Shown here piece after piece: positions 7,835 through 15,245 of a stretch of 27,733 nucleotides of DNA; within the stretch, counting starts at the first letter, position 1; the number at the start of each line of letters is the position of its first letter. The translations under genes were made by a program, and so were the position numbers. This stretch comes from Actinomycetes bacterium (GTDB lineage: Bacteria; Actinomycetota; Acidimicrobiia; Acidimicrobiales; UBA8190). A model generated the notes under the pieces. That model saw only the letters and a list, made by a program, of their open reading frames with translations, did not search any database and was not told where the DNA came from. The DNA lies in NCBI GenBank assembly GCA_021798135.1, contig JAJZYI010000005.1:1-27733 (forward strand). Direction: 5' to 3'.

Positions 7835-8612
7835 ACACGAGCGGCCAGGGATAGTGGTGCCGCCGCCCGTCAGGCCCGGGTAGCCGGCCGGCGGCGAGCA
7901 GCCGGCGGGCACGCCGGCGCAGGGCGTCGAGCTCCGGTGGGTCGAGCAGCTCGGCGAGGGCGTCGAACCGCTCCGGCTCGCCGTCCGCCAGCGTCCGCAG
8001 CGGCCCGACGACCTGCTCGGGCAGCGGGTCGCCGGCGAACTCCCAGACGACGGTGCGCAGCTTGGGCTCCTCGTGGAAGCTGAGCCCGTTGTCGATCGCC
8101 CAGACCGACCCGTCGACGTCGAGCAGCACGTGACCGCCCTTGCGGTCGGCGTTGTTGGCCACGACGTCGAACGCCGCGAGGACGCGCAGGCGGTCGTGGT
8201 GAGCGGGATCCTCCAGGATCGTGAAGTAGTGCTCGGCGAAGTCGGCAGGCACCATCCGCTGCAGGGACCCCGCGCCCATCGGCGCGTCGAACCGCGTCAG
8301 GGTCTCGGGCACGATGCCGAGGCCCAGCAGCTCCGACAGCGCGTAGGCGGCCACCTCCCGGCGGTGGATCCCGGCCGGGAAGTCCCACAGGGGACGCTCG
8401 CCGCGCTCGGGCTTGTAGATCGCGGGGACCACGGCGCCGTCGAGCTGGCAGGTCACCAGGAAGGTGGCGTTGGAGCTCCACGGCATGCGCCCGAGCACCT
8501 CGACGCGACCGCTGCCGAGCACCGTCAGGCGGTGGTCGGCGCCGAGGGCCGCGCCGCGACGCGCCAGGTCGGTCAGGTCGCCGGCGGCCGGTGGCCGTTC
8601 GTCCTCGGGCAC
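7833..8612 (-). CDS. SCO1664-family protein (PI3/4-kinase-like fold)
   Basis: About 259 residues, matching an actinobacterial family with distant resemblance to phosphatidylinositol 3/4-kinases. Seen motifs: a lysine-bearing strand IYKPERGERPLWDFP, the loop FDVVANNADRKGGHVLLD that corresponds to the catalytic loop of this fold, and WAIDNGLSFHEE with the metal-binding Asp. Kinase-type chemistry is therefore plausible, but no substrate is known to me. The gene is the last of a tight trio. The start is uncertain: GTG 8612 overlaps the DUF3090 gene by 40 bp with a weak ribosome binding site, while a CTG at 8576 would overlap its stop codon directly. Conserved sequence begins only near ADHRLTVLGSGRVEVLGRM. 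Confidence 0.82.
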   Translation of the reverse strand: MPEDERPPAAGDLTDLARRGAALGADHRLTVLGSGRVEVLGRMPWSSNATFLVTCQLDGAVVPAIYKPERGERPLWDFPAGIHRREVAAYALSELLGLGIVPETLTRFDAPMGAGSLQRMVPADFAEHYFTILEDPAHHDRLRVLAAFDVVANNADRKGGHVLLDVDGSVWAIDNGLSFHEEPKLRTVVWEFAGDPLPEQVVGPLRTLADGEPERFDALAELLDPPELDALRRRARRLLAAGRLPGPDGRRHHYPWPLV

Positions 8613-9067
8613 AGGTGGCCGCTCGGGTCGATGGGCCCGCCGCACAGCGGGCAGGGCGGTCGTCCCGCTTCGACCAGGGACGTGGCCCGGACGGCGAACG
8701 CCGCCGCCTGCTCCCGGGTGATGGCGAACCGGGCCATGTCGCCGTCCTCGTCGTCGCCGGCCGCCTCCTCGGCGACGAGCACGATCCGGTCGAGGGCCTC
8801 CTCGTAGCTGACGCCGAGCGTGCCGACGACCCAGTTGGGGTCGGCCGGCTCCTGCAGCTCCAGGTCGTCGGGGAGGTGCCCGGGTCGCGGCAGGTCGCGC
8901 AGCAGGCGCCCGAGGTACTCGGCGAGCACCGCGACCTGCTGCTTCTCGACCTTCAGGGTGAGGACCGTCGCGTCGCTCCGGCACTGGAGGAGGAAGGTGC
9001 GGCGGCCGACGGCGCCGTGGGCCCCCACGGTGAACCGGTCGACGTCGCCGAGGTCCAACGCGCTCAC
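8573..9067 (-). CDS. DUF3090 family protein
   Basis: A 164-residue protein matching the DUF3090 family found with the SCO1664-like gene and a histidine phosphatase across actinobacteria. It starts VSALDLGDVDRFTVGAHGAVGRRTFLLQCRS, has a middle segment with acidic EEAAGDDEDGDMARFAITREQA, and ends with a short metal-site-like stretch CPLCGGPIDPSGHLCP (two Cx2C/Cx7C cysteine groups and a His). The function is unknown. The GTG start overlaps the stop codon of the upstream phosphatase as GTGA, which means translational coupling. The C-terminal cysteines could bind zinc, as seen in rubredoxin-like knuckles, but this is only inferred. Confidence 0.9.
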   Translation of the reverse strand: MSALDLGDVDRFTVGAHGAVGRRTFLLQCRSDATVLTLKVEKQQVAVLAEYLGRLLRDLPRPGHLPDDLELQEPADPNWVVGTLGVSYEEALDRIVLVAEEAAGDDEDGDMARFAITREQAAAFAVRATSLVEAGRPPCPLCGGPIDPSGHLCPRTNGHRPPAT

Positions 9068-9708
9068 GACAGGGCCAGCTCGGCGAGCGTCGAGGTGGTG
9101 TTGACGCACAGGACGTGCGACGCGCCCGGGCCCCGGACGAGGGCCGTCACCGAGCACGGCGACACCACCAGCCGCTGGAACAGGTCGAGCGGCACGCCGG
9201 CCGCGGCAGCCACGGCCGCCTTGATCGGATCGGCGTGGGACACGCACACGAAGGCGTCGCCCAGGTGCCGGCGGGCCAGCTCGTCGATGGTGCCGACGAT
9301 GCGGTGCTGCATGGCGGCGAACGACTCCCCCCCGGGGAAGGCGAAGGTGCTCGGCAGGTGCTGGACCTGGCGCCACTCGCGGCGGCGGCGCAGGGCGGCG
9401 AGCTTGGCGCCCGTCCAGTCGCCGAAGTCGCACTCGAGCAGCCCCTTCGCTACTCGCACCCGCTGCCCGAGCGCCGCCGCGATGGGCCGTGCGGTCTCGA
9501 CGGCGCGCTCCAGGGGCGACGCGTACACGGCGACGGGCGGGCGCTCCAGCTCGGCGATCCGGGCGGCGGCCGCCTCGGCCTGGGCCCGCCCCTGGTCGGA
9601 CAGGTGCAGGCCGGGGGCGCGCCCGGGAAGCACGGCGCCGGTGGTGGGCGTGCTGCCGTGGCGCACCAGGAGCGCGACGGCGTGCTCGGCAGGACGTCGG
9701 GGGGCCAC
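9064..9708 (-). CDS. Histidine phosphatase, MSMEG_4193 type
   Basis: A 214-residue phosphoglycerate mutase-like protein. Seen: catalytic LLVRHGST (Arg17-His18), SDQGRAQAEAAAARI, the Glu of LLECDFGDWTG, and the second His in VCVSHADPIKAAV. It resembles the actinobacterial MSMEG_4193 family, usually annotated as a putative phosphomutase or phosphatase and found beside DUF3090 and SCO1664-like genes, as here. The substrate is unknown. The GTG at 9708 is chosen as the first start before the conserved strand; a TACGAT hexamer ends 8 nt upstream and there is no ribosome binding site, so the mRNA may be leaderless. It diverges from the uracil-DNA glycosylase gene with 24 bp between start codons. Confidence 0.88.
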   Translation of the reverse strand: MAPRRPAEHAVALLVRHGSTPTTGAVLPGRAPGLHLSDQGRAQAEAAAARIAELERPPVAVYASPLERAVETARPIAAALGQRVRVAKGLLECDFGDWTGAKLAALRRRREWRQVQHLPSTFAFPGGESFAAMQHRIVGTIDELARRHLGDAFVCVSHADPIKAAVAAAAGVPLDLFQRLVVSPCSVTALVRGPGASHVLCVNTTSTLAELALS

Positions 9709-9716
9709 GACGGACC

Positions 9717-9726
9717 ATCGTACGCT
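9717..9726. promoter_or_regulatory. Overlapping divergent -10 elements
   Basis: Minus strand: TACGAT (9722 to 9717), ending 8 nt before the phosphatase GTG. Plus strand: TACGCT (9721-9726), ending 6 nt before the glycosylase GTG. The two hexamers share bases 9721-9722, so polymerases could not occupy both promoters at once. Any -35 region lies inside the other gene. Confidence 0.5.
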
Positions 9727-9732
9727 GTCGCC

Positions 9733-10521
9733 GTGGCCGATCCGACCGGGGCAGCGCACGGCGAGGACGGAGCGGCGCGCGGCGAGGTCCGCGCCGGGCA
9801 GGGGGGCGAGGCCCGCGCCGGGCAGGGGGGCGAGGCCCGCGCCGGGCGCGGTGCGTTGGCGGTGCTGGCCGACGAGATCGCGGCCTGCCGGGCGTGCCCG
9901 CGGTTGGTCGCGCACCGCGAGGCCGTCGCCGCTGCCCGGCGCGCCGCCTTCGCCGACCAGGTGTACTGGGGCCGGCCGGTCCCCGGCTTCGGCGACCCGG
10001 CGGCAACCATCGTGCTCGTGGGCCTCGCCCCCGCCGCTCACGGAGCCAACCGGACCGGCCGCATGTTCACCGGCGACCGGTCCGGGGACTGGCTGTACGC
10101 GGCGCTGTGGCGGGCCGGGCTGGCGAGCCAGCCGTCGAGCGTGGCCGCGGGCGACGGCCTTGCGCTCGCCGGCGCGTACGTGACGGCGGTGGTGCGCTGC
10201 GCGCCGCCGGCGAACCGCCCCACGCCGCAGGAGCGCGACCGCTGCGTCCCGTTCCTGCGGCGCGAGCTGGCGCTGCTCGACCGGGCCCGGGTGGTGGTGG
10301 CGCTGGGCGGGTTCGCGTACCAGGCGGTCGCCGTCGAGCTCGGCGTCCGGCCCCGTCCCCGCTTCGGCCACGGCGTGGAGGCGCCGGCTCCCGGCGGCAA
10401 GGTCGTCGTCTGCTCCTACCACCCGAGCCAGCAGAACACGTTCACGGGGCGCCTCACCGAGCCGATGCTCGACGCCGTGCTGGCACGCGCGATCGAGCTG
10501 GCCCGCGGCCGCCGGCCCTAG
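9733..10521 (+). CDS. udgB: Family 5 uracil-DNA glycosylase (UDGb), Fe-S type
   Basis: A 262-residue DNA repair enzyme that removes uracil and other deaminated bases. Seen: the cluster cysteines Cys52 and Cys55 (ACRACPRL), Cys156 and Cys172; motif A GLAPAAHGANRTGRMFTGD at 97-115, where the usual polar catalytic residue is replaced as is typical for family 5; and motif B SYHPSQQNTFTG with His230. The N-terminal 40 residues before the core are low complexity and include an 8-residue repeat (GEARAGQG). The GTG at 9733 is supported by TACGCT six bases upstream (leaderless). An internal start cannot be excluded because the repeat region is not conserved in the family. Confidence 0.92.
   Translation: MADPTGAAHGEDGAARGEVRAGQGGEARAGQGGEARAGRGALAVLADEIAACRACPRLVAHREAVAAARRAAFADQVYWGRPVPGFGDPAATIVLVGLAPAAHGANRTGRMFTGDRSGDWLYAALWRAGLASQPSSVAAGDGLALAGAYVTAVVRCAPPANRPTPQERDRCVPFLRRELALLDRARVVVALGGFAYQAVAVELGVRPRPRFGHGVEAPAPGGKVVVCSYHPSQQNTFTGRLTEPMLDAVLARAIELARGRRP
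9781..9848 (+). repeat. 24-bp tandem repeat in the glycosylase N-terminus
   Basis: Units begin at 9781, 9805 and 9829, the last being partial (about 2.8 copies). The unit starts GGCGAGGYCCGCGCCGGGCA and encodes GEARAGQG in frame. Copies differ at one base. Confidence 0.88.
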
Positions 10522-10522
10522 C

Positions 10523-10550
10523 CCCGGCCGGGCGCGGCCCGGTGGCCGGG
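10523..10550. terminator. Bidirectional hairpin between convergent genes
   Basis: CCCGGCC (10523-10529) pairs with GGCCGGG (10544-10550), with an inner GGGC/GCCC stem (10530-10533 and 10537-10540) around a GCG loop and a 3-nt bulge. It fills nearly the whole 29-bp gap between the stop codons of the glycosylase and the methyltransferase. No T tract. Confidence 0.5.
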
Positions 10551-11837
10551 TCAGCGGTCGGCGTCGACGAGGATCTCGTAGGGGTGGCCGCGGATCTCGG
10601 CGAACCAGGCGATGCCCTCGGCCACCAGGTCGACCTCCAGGCGCAGGGGCGGTTCCCCGGGGGACGGCTCGGGCACCTCGGTCCTGAACGGCACGGTGAC
10701 GGTGCCGCCCGGCTCGACAGGGGCATCGCCTGGCAGGGGGGCCCGGCCGTGGTCGTCGGCGGGCCGGTCACCGGCGCCGAGGCGCAGCCCGACGAGCACG
10801 GCGCCCTGGCCGGCGGACGAGGGCAGCCATCGGTTGCGACCGGTGTTGCGGGCCCTGCAGGTGCCCGACACGGTCGCCGTGCCGCCGTGCCGCTCGACGC
10901 GCACGTCGGTGACGGCGAGCTCGGCGGCCAGCCCGGTGGCCTCGCGGCTGTCGGGGACCTCCTGCCCTGCCCTGCGCATGGTGAACATTCGGCGGTTCTG
11001 CAGCACGCCGCGGACGTGCTGCACCTGCGCCGCCATCGACCGCGCCGTCTCCGGGTCGCGCACCATGCTGGCGGCACGCAGCAGGCGCCGCAGTCGGCCG
11101 GGAACCCGCGGCCCCGGGTCGACGGCCGGCGCCAGGAAGGCGTCGAACGCCCGCTGCGACACCCATTGCGGGGCGGGGGAGAAGACGGCGAGCGACAGCT
11201 CGGCGAACCCGCCGGCCTGGCCCCAGCGCCACACGTCCTCCACCACCAGGTCGAGCTCGGGCACGCCGTAGCGGCGCATCTCGTGCTGGGATTGGGGATC
11301 CCGCGAGTGCTGCGGGCCGGGCTCCGAGAACGCGGCGAGGCCGCCGGGCCTCAGCACCCGCCCCATCTCCGAGATGACGTCGGCGGGGTTGGGCACGTGG
11401 TGCAGCGCGTCGAAGCACACGATCCGGTCGACGCTGGCGTCGGGCAGGTCCATCGTGCGGCCGTCGAAGCGGGCGAACGTCGGTGCGGGCCGCTCGCCGA
11501 AGGGGGGCTGCTCGGCGAAGCGCCGCCGACCCAGCTCCAGCATGGCCTCGGAGACGTCCATGGCGATGACGCGGCAGCCCAGCTGCGTCAGGAAGTGGCT
11601 CGTCCAGCAGCTCCCCGCCCCGAAGTCGAGCACCGTCATCCCCGGCACCGCGTGCAGCCCGCCGAGCAGCATGCCGAAGCAGGCGAGCACGTCGGGTGCC
11701 TCGCGGAACGTCGAGCAGGGCTTGGCCAGCAGCGCCGTGGGGTCCGCCATCGACCGCACCAGGCCGTCGGCCCTGGCGGCCAGCTCCTCGACCGAGTGGC
11801 GGTCGGCCAGGGCCCGGGCGTCGATCAGGTCCGCCAC
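10551..11837 (-). CDS. SAM-dependent methyltransferase with C-terminal beta-sandwich domain
   Basis: A 428-residue protein. Residues about 60-180 form a class I methyltransferase: motif I VLDFGAGSCWTS, the acidic AMDVSEAM end of strand 2, the SAM-site PDASVDRIVCFDALHHVPNP, and RVLRPGGLAAFSEPG. After a helical middle part, the last 120 residues (VERHGGTATVSGTCRARNTGRNRW...VDLVAEGIAWFAEIRG) look like an Ig-like beta sandwich of the kind seen in enzymes and transporters of surface polysaccharides. The substrate is unknown; sugar or glycan methylation is a guess from that domain. The GTG at 11837 has GGTGGAG upstream. No polysaccharide genes are nearby. Confidence 0.85.
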   Translation of the reverse strand: MADLIDARALADRHSVEELAARADGLVRSMADPTALLAKPCSTFREAPDVLACFGMLLGGLHAVPGMTVLDFGAGSCWTSHFLTQLGCRVIAMDVSEAMLELGRRRFAEQPPFGERPAPTFARFDGRTMDLPDASVDRIVCFDALHHVPNPADVISEMGRVLRPGGLAAFSEPGPQHSRDPQSQHEMRRYGVPELDLVVEDVWRWGQAGGFAELSLAVFSPAPQWVSQRAFDAFLAPAVDPGPRVPGRLRRLLRAASMVRDPETARSMAAQVQHVRGVLQNRRMFTMRRAGQEVPDSREATGLAAELAVTDVRVERHGGTATVSGTCRARNTGRNRWLPSSAGQGAVLVGLRLGAGDRPADDHGRAPLPGDAPVEPGGTVTVPFRTEVPEPSPGEPPLRLEVDLVAEGIAWFAEIRGHPYEILVDADR

Positions 11838-11940
11838 GTCAGCTCCACCGACGGCGGCACCACCCAGGTGCGGCGTCGCACCGGAGCGGCGGCTGGACGA
11901 GGGCCCGGCGCGCTCCCCTGCCGGGCCCGGTCCGGGCGGT

Positions 11941-11946
11941 CACAAT
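11941..11946 (+). promoter_or_regulatory. Possible -10 element for leaderless corA mRNA
   Basis: CACAAT ends 7 nt before the ATG at 11954, and no ribosome binding site is present. If used, transcription starts near the ATG. An in-frame ATG at 11945 lies inside this hexamer. Confidence 0.35.
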
Positions 11947-11953
11947 GGCGTGC

Positions 11954-13018
11954 ATGGACGGCCATCTGATCACGATCGACGGCACGGCGCACGACGTCTC
12001 GCTGGGAGCGGTGCGCACGCTGCACGCCGAGGGTGGCCGGTTCTGGCTCGACGCCACCAACCTCGACCAGGACGAGGCCCACGCCCTGCTGGCCGGCGTG
12101 TTCGGCTTCCACCCGCTGGCAGTGGAGGACGCCGTGCACTTCGGCCAGCGGCCCAAGGTCGACGCCTACGACGACTTCGCCCTCCTGGTGGTGTTCGGCG
12201 CCACGGCCGTGGGCGCACTGGTGGAGGTGCACTGCTTCTACACCGAGCGCTTCCTCGTGACCGTGCACCGCGACCCGTGCCCGGCGCTCGACGAGCTGGC
12301 GACCCGGCTGTCGCAGGGCCGGCTGCCGGGTGCCGGTCCTGACCACGCCATGCTGCTCCACCGGGTGGTCGACACGTTGGTCGACGGCTACTTCCCCGTG
12401 CTCGAGGCCATCGACGACGACATCGACGAGCTCGAGGACGACATCCTGCGGCGGCCGACCGACGAGCAGCTGGGCGCCCTGTTCGACCTGAAGCGCTCCC
12501 TGATCGCGCTGCGCAAGGTGGTCACCCCGCAGCGAGACATGTTCGCCGGGCTGCTGAGCGGGCGCGAGGTGCTCCCCGGCATGACGCCTGACGCCGAGCG
12601 GTACTTCCGGGACCTGTACGACCACCTGATCCGGATCGGCGACCTGGTCGACAGCTACCGCGACCTGGTGAGCGGCGCGCTCGACACCCACCTGTCGACC
12701 GTGTCCAACCGCCTGAACGCCGTGATGAAGCAGCTCACGATCATCGCCACGGTCTTCCTGCCGTTGAGCTTCCTGACCGGGTTCTTCGGGCAGAACTTCG
12801 GGTGGATGGTGCGGCGCCTGGGTTCCCTGCCCGTGTTCGTCGGGCTCGGCATCGGCGCGCAGCTCGCCACCGTGGTGGCGCTGATGGTGCTGTTCCGGCA
12901 CCGCGGCTGGCTGTCCGCCGACGGGACGGTCCCCGCGTCCCGGACGACGCCCACGGGGCGGCAGCCGGTGGCTCGCGAGCGCCGCTGGCGTGACGTGCGG
13001 GTGCCCGGGCGGGGCTGA
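11954..13018 (+). CDS. corA: CorA-family divalent cation (magnesium) transporter
   Basis: A 354-residue inner-membrane channel protein. The N-terminal cytoplasmic alpha/beta domain is followed by a long stalk helix (residues about 150-260, with the acidic EAIDDDIDELEDDIL segment) and two C-terminal membrane helices, LTIIATVFLPLSFLTGFFGQ and FVGLGIGAQLATVVALMVLF. The loop that in CorA carries Gly-Met-Asn reads Gly279-Gln280-Asn281 (FFGQNFGWM). CorA pentamers import Mg2+, and sometimes Co2+ or Ni2+. The C-terminus extends by a basic tail after the usual post-TM2 end. The start at 11954 fits a leaderless transcript; ATG 11945 is three codons upstream. It is divergent from the methyltransferase gene (107-bp gap). 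Confidence 0.92.
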   Translation: MDGHLITIDGTAHDVSLGAVRTLHAEGGRFWLDATNLDQDEAHALLAGVFGFHPLAVEDAVHFGQRPKVDAYDDFALLVVFGATAVGALVEVHCFYTERFLVTVHRDPCPALDELATRLSQGRLPGAGPDHAMLLHRVVDTLVDGYFPVLEAIDDDIDELEDDILRRPTDEQLGALFDLKRSLIALRKVVTPQRDMFAGLLSGREVLPGMTPDAERYFRDLYDHLIRIGDLVDSYRDLVSGALDTHLSTVSNRLNAVMKQLTIIATVFLPLSFLTGFFGQNFGWMVRRLGSLPVFVGLGIGAQLATVVALMVLFRHRGWLSADGTVPASRTTPTGRQPVARERRWRDVRVPGRG

Positions 13019-13040
13019 CGCCGCCCGGCAGGCGCCGTCA
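13016..13040. terminator. Bidirectional hairpin that contains both stop codons
   Basis: TGACG (13016-13020) pairs with CGTCA (13036-13040), then a C/C mismatch, then CGCC (13022-13025) pairs with GGCG (13031-13034) around a 5-nt loop. The first three bases are the corA stop codon and the last three are the complement of the FAH-gene stop codon. Confidence 0.6.
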
Positions 13041-14027
13041 GGCCGTCGCCGGTGGCCGCAGCGGCACCACGTCGCGCCCGGGCACCACCCGGTGGTGCAG
13101 CGTCCCGATCCCTTCCACGGTGAGCTCGACCACGTCGCCCGGGGCGAGCCAGGGGTGCTCGCCACCCTGTCCCGACAGCACCAGCTCCAGCAGGCAGCCG
13201 GTGCCGACGGTGCCCGACCCGATGACGTCGCCGGGCACCACGCGGGTGCCGCGTGACGCGTAGGCGATCATCTCGCCGAACGACCAGTAGATGTCCGACA
13301 GGCGGCCTCCACCCCGGCGCTCGCCGTTGACCGAGACCGACATGGCCAGGTCGAAGCTGCGGTCGCCGGCGCGCCGGTGCGGCTCGAGCTCGTCAGGCGT
13401 GACGAGCCACGGGCCCATGGAGGTGGCGCTGTCCTTCCCCTTGGCCGGGCCCAGCTGCTGGCGCATCTCGCGGCCCTGCAGGTCGCGTGCCGACCAGTCG
13501 CACATCACGGTGTACCCGGCGATGTGCCGCTCGGCGTCGTCGGGGGCCAGGTCCGAGCCCGTGACGCCGACGACGGCTGCCACCTCGAGCTCGTAGTCCC
13601 ACAGGCGGCAGCCGGGCGCCAGCGGGATGTCGTCCGTCGGGCCGTAGACAGCCGCCGGGTTGGAGAAGTAGAACACCGGCAGCTCGTACCAGTCGCGGTC
13701 CACCGTGCCGCCGCCCGTGGTGCGCCGGTGCTCCTCGAAGGCCAGGAAGTCCCGGATCGACGGCGGCACGGGCACCGGGGCGCGCAGGACCACGTCGTCC
13801 GGCGCGACGACCTCGACCGGCTCTCCGAGTGCCGCCTCCCCAGCGGCGCGCAGTGCGGCCGCCCCGTCGACCGACCCTCCGTCGCCGCGGCTGCCGTCCG
13901 GGCCGGGTGCCGCCAGCAGGTCGGCGACCGTGCCGGCACCGGGGACCCGGTGGAGCAGCCCGCCCGGGCCGAGCACGCCCACGCGGTCGTCGGCGGTGCC
14001 GGGGTGGCGGTAGGTGGCGAAGCGCAC
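13038..14027 (-). CDS. Fumarylacetoacetate hydrolase-fold protein
   Basis: A 329-residue FAH-family enzyme. The N-terminal 75 residues form the smaller domain; the core carries AFEEH (97-100), the metal site E146/E148 in WDYELEVAAVVG and Asp177 in MCDWSARDLQ, the catalytic-region GKDSATSMGPW, and the C-terminal GDVIGSGTVGTG loop. Members hydrolyse or decarboxylate beta-diketo acids in aromatic degradation; the substrate cannot be told. The GTG at 14027 has a good GGAGGAA ribosome binding site (complement of 14032-14038). It lies on the same strand downstream of a metallo-beta-lactamase gene (149-bp gap), a possible operon. The frame is open far upstream, but there it overlaps the MBL gene and is not coding. 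Confidence 0.92.
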   Translation of the reverse strand: MRFATYRHPGTADDRVGVLGPGGLLHRVPGAGTVADLLAAPGPDGSRGDGGSVDGAAALRAAGEAALGEPVEVVAPDDVVLRAPVPVPPSIRDFLAFEEHRRTTGGGTVDRDWYELPVFYFSNPAAVYGPTDDIPLAPGCRLWDYELEVAAVVGVTGSDLAPDDAERHIAGYTVMCDWSARDLQGREMRQQLGPAKGKDSATSMGPWLVTPDELEPHRRAGDRSFDLAMSVSVNGERRGGGRLSDIYWSFGEMIAYASRGTRVVPGDVIGSGTVGTGCLLELVLSGQGGEHPWLAPGDVVELTVEGIGTLHHRVVPGRDVVPLRPPATA

Positions 14028-14056
14028 GGGGTTCCTCCGGTGGTCGTCGGCCGATG

Positions 14057-14126
14057 GTGGTCGCCGGCTGGCTGGTGGTGGTCGCCGGCTGGTGGTGGTT
14101 GCTGGCTGGTCGTGGTCGCCGGCTGG
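14057..14126. repeat. Degenerate intergenic repeat cluster
   Basis: GTGGTCGCCGGCTGG occurs at 14057-14071, 14078-14092 and 14112-14126, with a degenerate copy near 14095-14105. Spacing is 17-21 bp, about two helical turns. It lies between the MBL and FAH genes, in what would be the FAH leader or the intercistronic mRNA. Confidence 0.75.
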
Positions 14127-14176
14127 CCGTACAGGGCCCGTCCGTCGTCGCCGTTGCCGCCCCGCGGGCCCCCGGC

Positions 14177-15121
14177 TCAGGCCAGGCAGCGCAGCGGTGC
14201 GCCGCCGTTGTAGGCGACCATGTCGACCAGCGCCGTCACGACGTCGATGGGCGCGCCGGGCTCGGCGCCGTCCAGCTCGGCGTAGGCCCGGTGGAGGTTG
14301 CCGACGATCCGCTCCCTGTCGGTCAGCTCTGCGAAGGGTCCCAGGTCGCATGCACGCGCGGCGTCGAGCGGGGCCAGGCCGGCGGCACGGCCCTCCTCGG
14401 CGACGCGTCGGACGAAGCGGAGGTACTCGGCAACGGGCTCCACCTGGTCGAGCGTGCAGGGCGCGCCGTGGCCGGGGACGACCACGTCCGCGTCGAAGGC
14501 GGCCAGGCGGTCCAGCACGGCGAGGGAGCCGGTGACCGAGCCCATCAGCACGAACGGCGTGCCCCCGTTGAACACCAGGTCGCCCGTGAACAGCACCTTG
14601 TGGTCGGGGACGTACGCGACCACGTCGTTGGTGGTGTGGGCGGCCGGCCCGAGGTGGTGCAGCTCCACCTTCGTGTCGTCGACCCACACGTCGAGCCGGT
14701 CGTCGAAGGTCACGAAGGGCGGGGCCAGCTCCAGCTCCCCCCATGCCACGGGCTCCCACAGGCCGTCGGGCCGCAGGATGCCGGTGTCGGCCATGGCCTG
14801 GCGGCAACGGGTGTGCCCGACGATGGTGGCGCCGGCGAGCAGCCCGTTCCCGTTGGTGTGGTCGCCGTGGTGATGCGTGTTGACCACCGTGGTCGGCGGC
14901 CGGCCGGTGACGTGGCGCACGGTCTCGAGCAGGGCGCGGGTGCGCCGCTCGGTCGCGCACGTGTCGACGACGAGGGTCATGCGCCGGCCTCCGACGAACC
15001 CGGCGTTGTTGACCCACCAGCTGCCGTCGGGCTGCACGTAGGCGAAGATCCCGTCGGCGACCTCCTCGACCCGCGGCTGCCCGGCATCGGAGTGGTCGTG
15101 GTCGTCGTGGCTCGCAGACAT
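14177..15121 (-). CDS. Metallo-beta-lactamase-fold hydrolase
   Basis: A 314-residue protein with the binuclear zinc motif NTHHHGDHTNGN (His83, His85, Asp87, His88), then His162 (AAHTTND), Asp181 (FTGDLVF) and His218 (VPGHGAP), a complete set of metal ligands. The N-terminus is rich in His and Asp (SHDDHDHSD). It resembles the general MBL-hydrolase group acting on thioesters or lactones; no sub-family is recognised. The ATG at 15121 is chosen for the GAGGGGACGG stretch upstream; a GTG at 15154 is in frame. It sits between the FrhB gene (114 bp upstream) and the FAH gene, all on the minus strand. Confidence 0.9.
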   Translation of the reverse strand: MSASHDDHDHSDAGQPRVEEVADGIFAYVQPDGSWWVNNAGFVGGRRMTLVVDTCATERRTRALLETVRHVTGRPPTTVVNTHHHGDHTNGNGLLAGATIVGHTRCRQAMADTGILRPDGLWEPVAWGELELAPPFVTFDDRLDVWVDDTKVELHHLGPAAHTTNDVVAYVPDHKVLFTGDLVFNGGTPFVLMGSVTGSLAVLDRLAAFDADVVVPGHGAPCTLDQVEPVAEYLRFVRRVAEEGRAAGLAPLDAARACDLGPFAELTDRERIVGNLHRAYAELDGAEPGAPIDVVTALVDMVAYNGGAPLRCLA

Positions 15122-15172
15122 GGCCGCCGTCCCCTCGGTCGGTCGGGGGCGCACGCTCGGGCGCCCGGTGCT

Positions 15173-15218
15173 GCCTGCCGGCGGTACCGGTGTGGCCTGG
15201 CGGTGCTCGCCGGCAGGC
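15173..15218. repeat. 11-bp inverted repeat upstream of the MBL gene
   Basis: GCCTGCCGGCG (15173-15183) and CGCCGGCAGGC (15208-15218) are perfect inverted copies separated by 24 nt, in the 114-bp gap between FrhB and MBL genes. It may be a second stem of a FrhB terminator or an operator for the MBL gene. Confidence 0.5.
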
Positions 15219-15222
15219 CCGT

Positions 15223-15245
15223 GCCCGCCTGCCGGTCAGGCGGGC
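15223..15245. terminator. Hairpin at the end of the FrhB gene
   Basis: GCCCGCCTG (15223-15231) pairs perfectly with CAGGCGGGC (15237-15245) around a 5-nt loop. The FrhB stop codon (15238-15236) lies at the junction of arm and loop. No T tract. Confidence 0.55.

Noticed and set aside
14028..15017. Upstream extension of the FAH gene frame
   Set aside because: It runs through the MBL gene in another frame; the GTG at 14027 has a strong ribosome binding site and gives the normal FAH length.
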